A DNA stretch of 7,229 nt from Rhodococcus sp. IITR03. GTDB lineage: Bacteria; Actinomycetota; Actinomycetes; Mycobacteriales; Mycobacteriaceae. Positions 6,902 through 7,229 of this stretch are shown here, piece after piece. The stretch's first letter is position 1, and every line of letters begins with the position of its first letter. The stretch covers positions 2,136,506 through 2,143,734 of the forward strand of contig LATQ01000001.1 in assembly GCA_001017865.1 (NCBI GenBank), read 5' to 3'. Under the pieces are notes generated by a model. The model made no database searches, was not told the origin of the DNA, and was given only the letters and a program-made list of their open reading frames with translations. The position numbers were made by a program, and so were the translations under genes.

Positions 6902-7229
6902 ATGGCAATGGCAGTCGATGCCGCAGCCTCCCGTGCCCGTAAGGAACTCGGCTCCCGAGCAGCAGCGGAGGATCACGTCCGCAGCAGGGCGTTCCGGCTG
7001 GGAATCCCCAGGCTGATCGGGGTCGAGCTCGAATGGCTCACCGCGCGGGCCGACGGCACCGAATCGCGTCCCGAACTCACGAGGCTCGTCGAGGCCCTCG
7101 GGCCTCACGCGCCGCGCACGGTGGCGCCGTCGTCGTCGGCCCGGCCGCGCCGTCGGGCAGCACGGTCAGCGTGGAGCCGGGTGGCAGATCGAGCTGCGAG
7201 CGTGCCGTGCACCTCGCGGCGGCAGGTGT
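6902..7229 (+). CDS. egtA: Glutamate-cysteine ligase EgtA, N-terminal part with frame breaks (runs off right edge)
   Basis: EgtA joins glutamate and cysteine with ATP to give gamma-glutamylcysteine, the sulphur donor for ergothioneine in actinobacteria. The ATG at 6902 is preceded by GAGGGGG; a second ATG two codons later is also possible. Residues 38-45 read RLIGVELEW with the preceding P, the first glutamate-containing motif of this ligase family, and ALGPHAPRTVAP follows. The frame then breaks: adding one C at about 7145-7146 yields PAPSGSTVSVEPGG, and one C at about 7185 gives EPGGQIEL, the second hallmark motif. At least one more indel seems to lie in the last 35 bases. Only the first quarter of the protein is inside the window. 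Divergence from the PLP enzyme and a shared control region suggest an ergothioneine locus. A related GCS2-type ligase of another pathway is the main alternative. Confidence 0.8.
   Translation, partial: MAMAVDAAASRARKELGSRAAAEDHVRSRAFRLGIPRLIGVELEWLTARADGTESRPELTRLVEALGPHAPRTVAPSSSARPRRRAARSAWSRVADRAASVPCTSRRQV

Noticed and set aside
5587..6942. 451-codon open frame on the plus strand
   Set aside because: It overlaps the PLP-enzyme gene and part of the egtA start region, and is low-complexity Arg/Ser/Ala-rich in its second half. It stays open only because of base composition.
1..7229. CRISPR array, insertion sequence, phage gene, tRNA or rRNA
   Set aside because: I saw no regularly spaced repeats, transposase or integrase motifs, terminal inverted repeats or conserved RNA sequences on either strand.

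Overview
The window is GC-rich actinobacterial DNA, most likely from Rhodococcus or a close relative in the Mycobacteriales. Two things point there: very high GC at third codon positions, and the gene trio pks16-like ligase / pth / rplY, which matches Rv1013-Rv1014c-Rv1015c of Mycobacterium tuberculosis in content, order and orientation. I recognise these families from their motifs; no database search was run.

Layout from left to right. Minus strand 399 to 1: start of an unrecognised Ser/Thr/Gly-rich protein that runs off the left edge. Minus 2208 to 500: peptide chain release factor 3 (prfC). Positions 2209-2413: a divergent intergenic region. Plus 2414-4051: an acyl-adenylating ligase of the FadD/FAAL type, orthologous to Rv1013. 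Convergent to it, minus 4649 to 4077: peptidyl-tRNA hydrolase (pth), sharing a hairpin with the ligase that takes in both stop codons. Minus 5350 to 4744: ribosomal protein L25 (rplY). Minus 6748 to 5569: a PLP-dependent class V aminotransferase-like enzyme, an EgtE candidate. Divergent from it, plus 6902 to the right edge: the start of an EgtA-type glutamate-cysteine ligase.

Two themes appear. prfC, pth and rplY all serve translation: release-factor recycling, peptidyl-tRNA rescue and the 5S rRNA-binding ribosomal protein. The right end looks like the edge of an ergothioneine locus, with EgtA making gamma-glutamylcysteine and a PLP enzyme that could be the C-S lyase. The 153-bp divergent space between those two genes contains a perfect 14-bp palindrome, a candidate operator.

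Four genes are split by frame changes (prfC once, rplY twice, the PLP enzyme twice, egtA at least twice), and a further one is likely in the left-edge gene. Nearly every break is repaired by adding one G or C, usually within a short G/C run. This looks like sequence error rather than gene decay, so these genes are annotated as intact CDSs with probable indels. I saw no tRNA, rRNA, CRISPR array, insertion sequence or phage gene, and no clearly new biological system.
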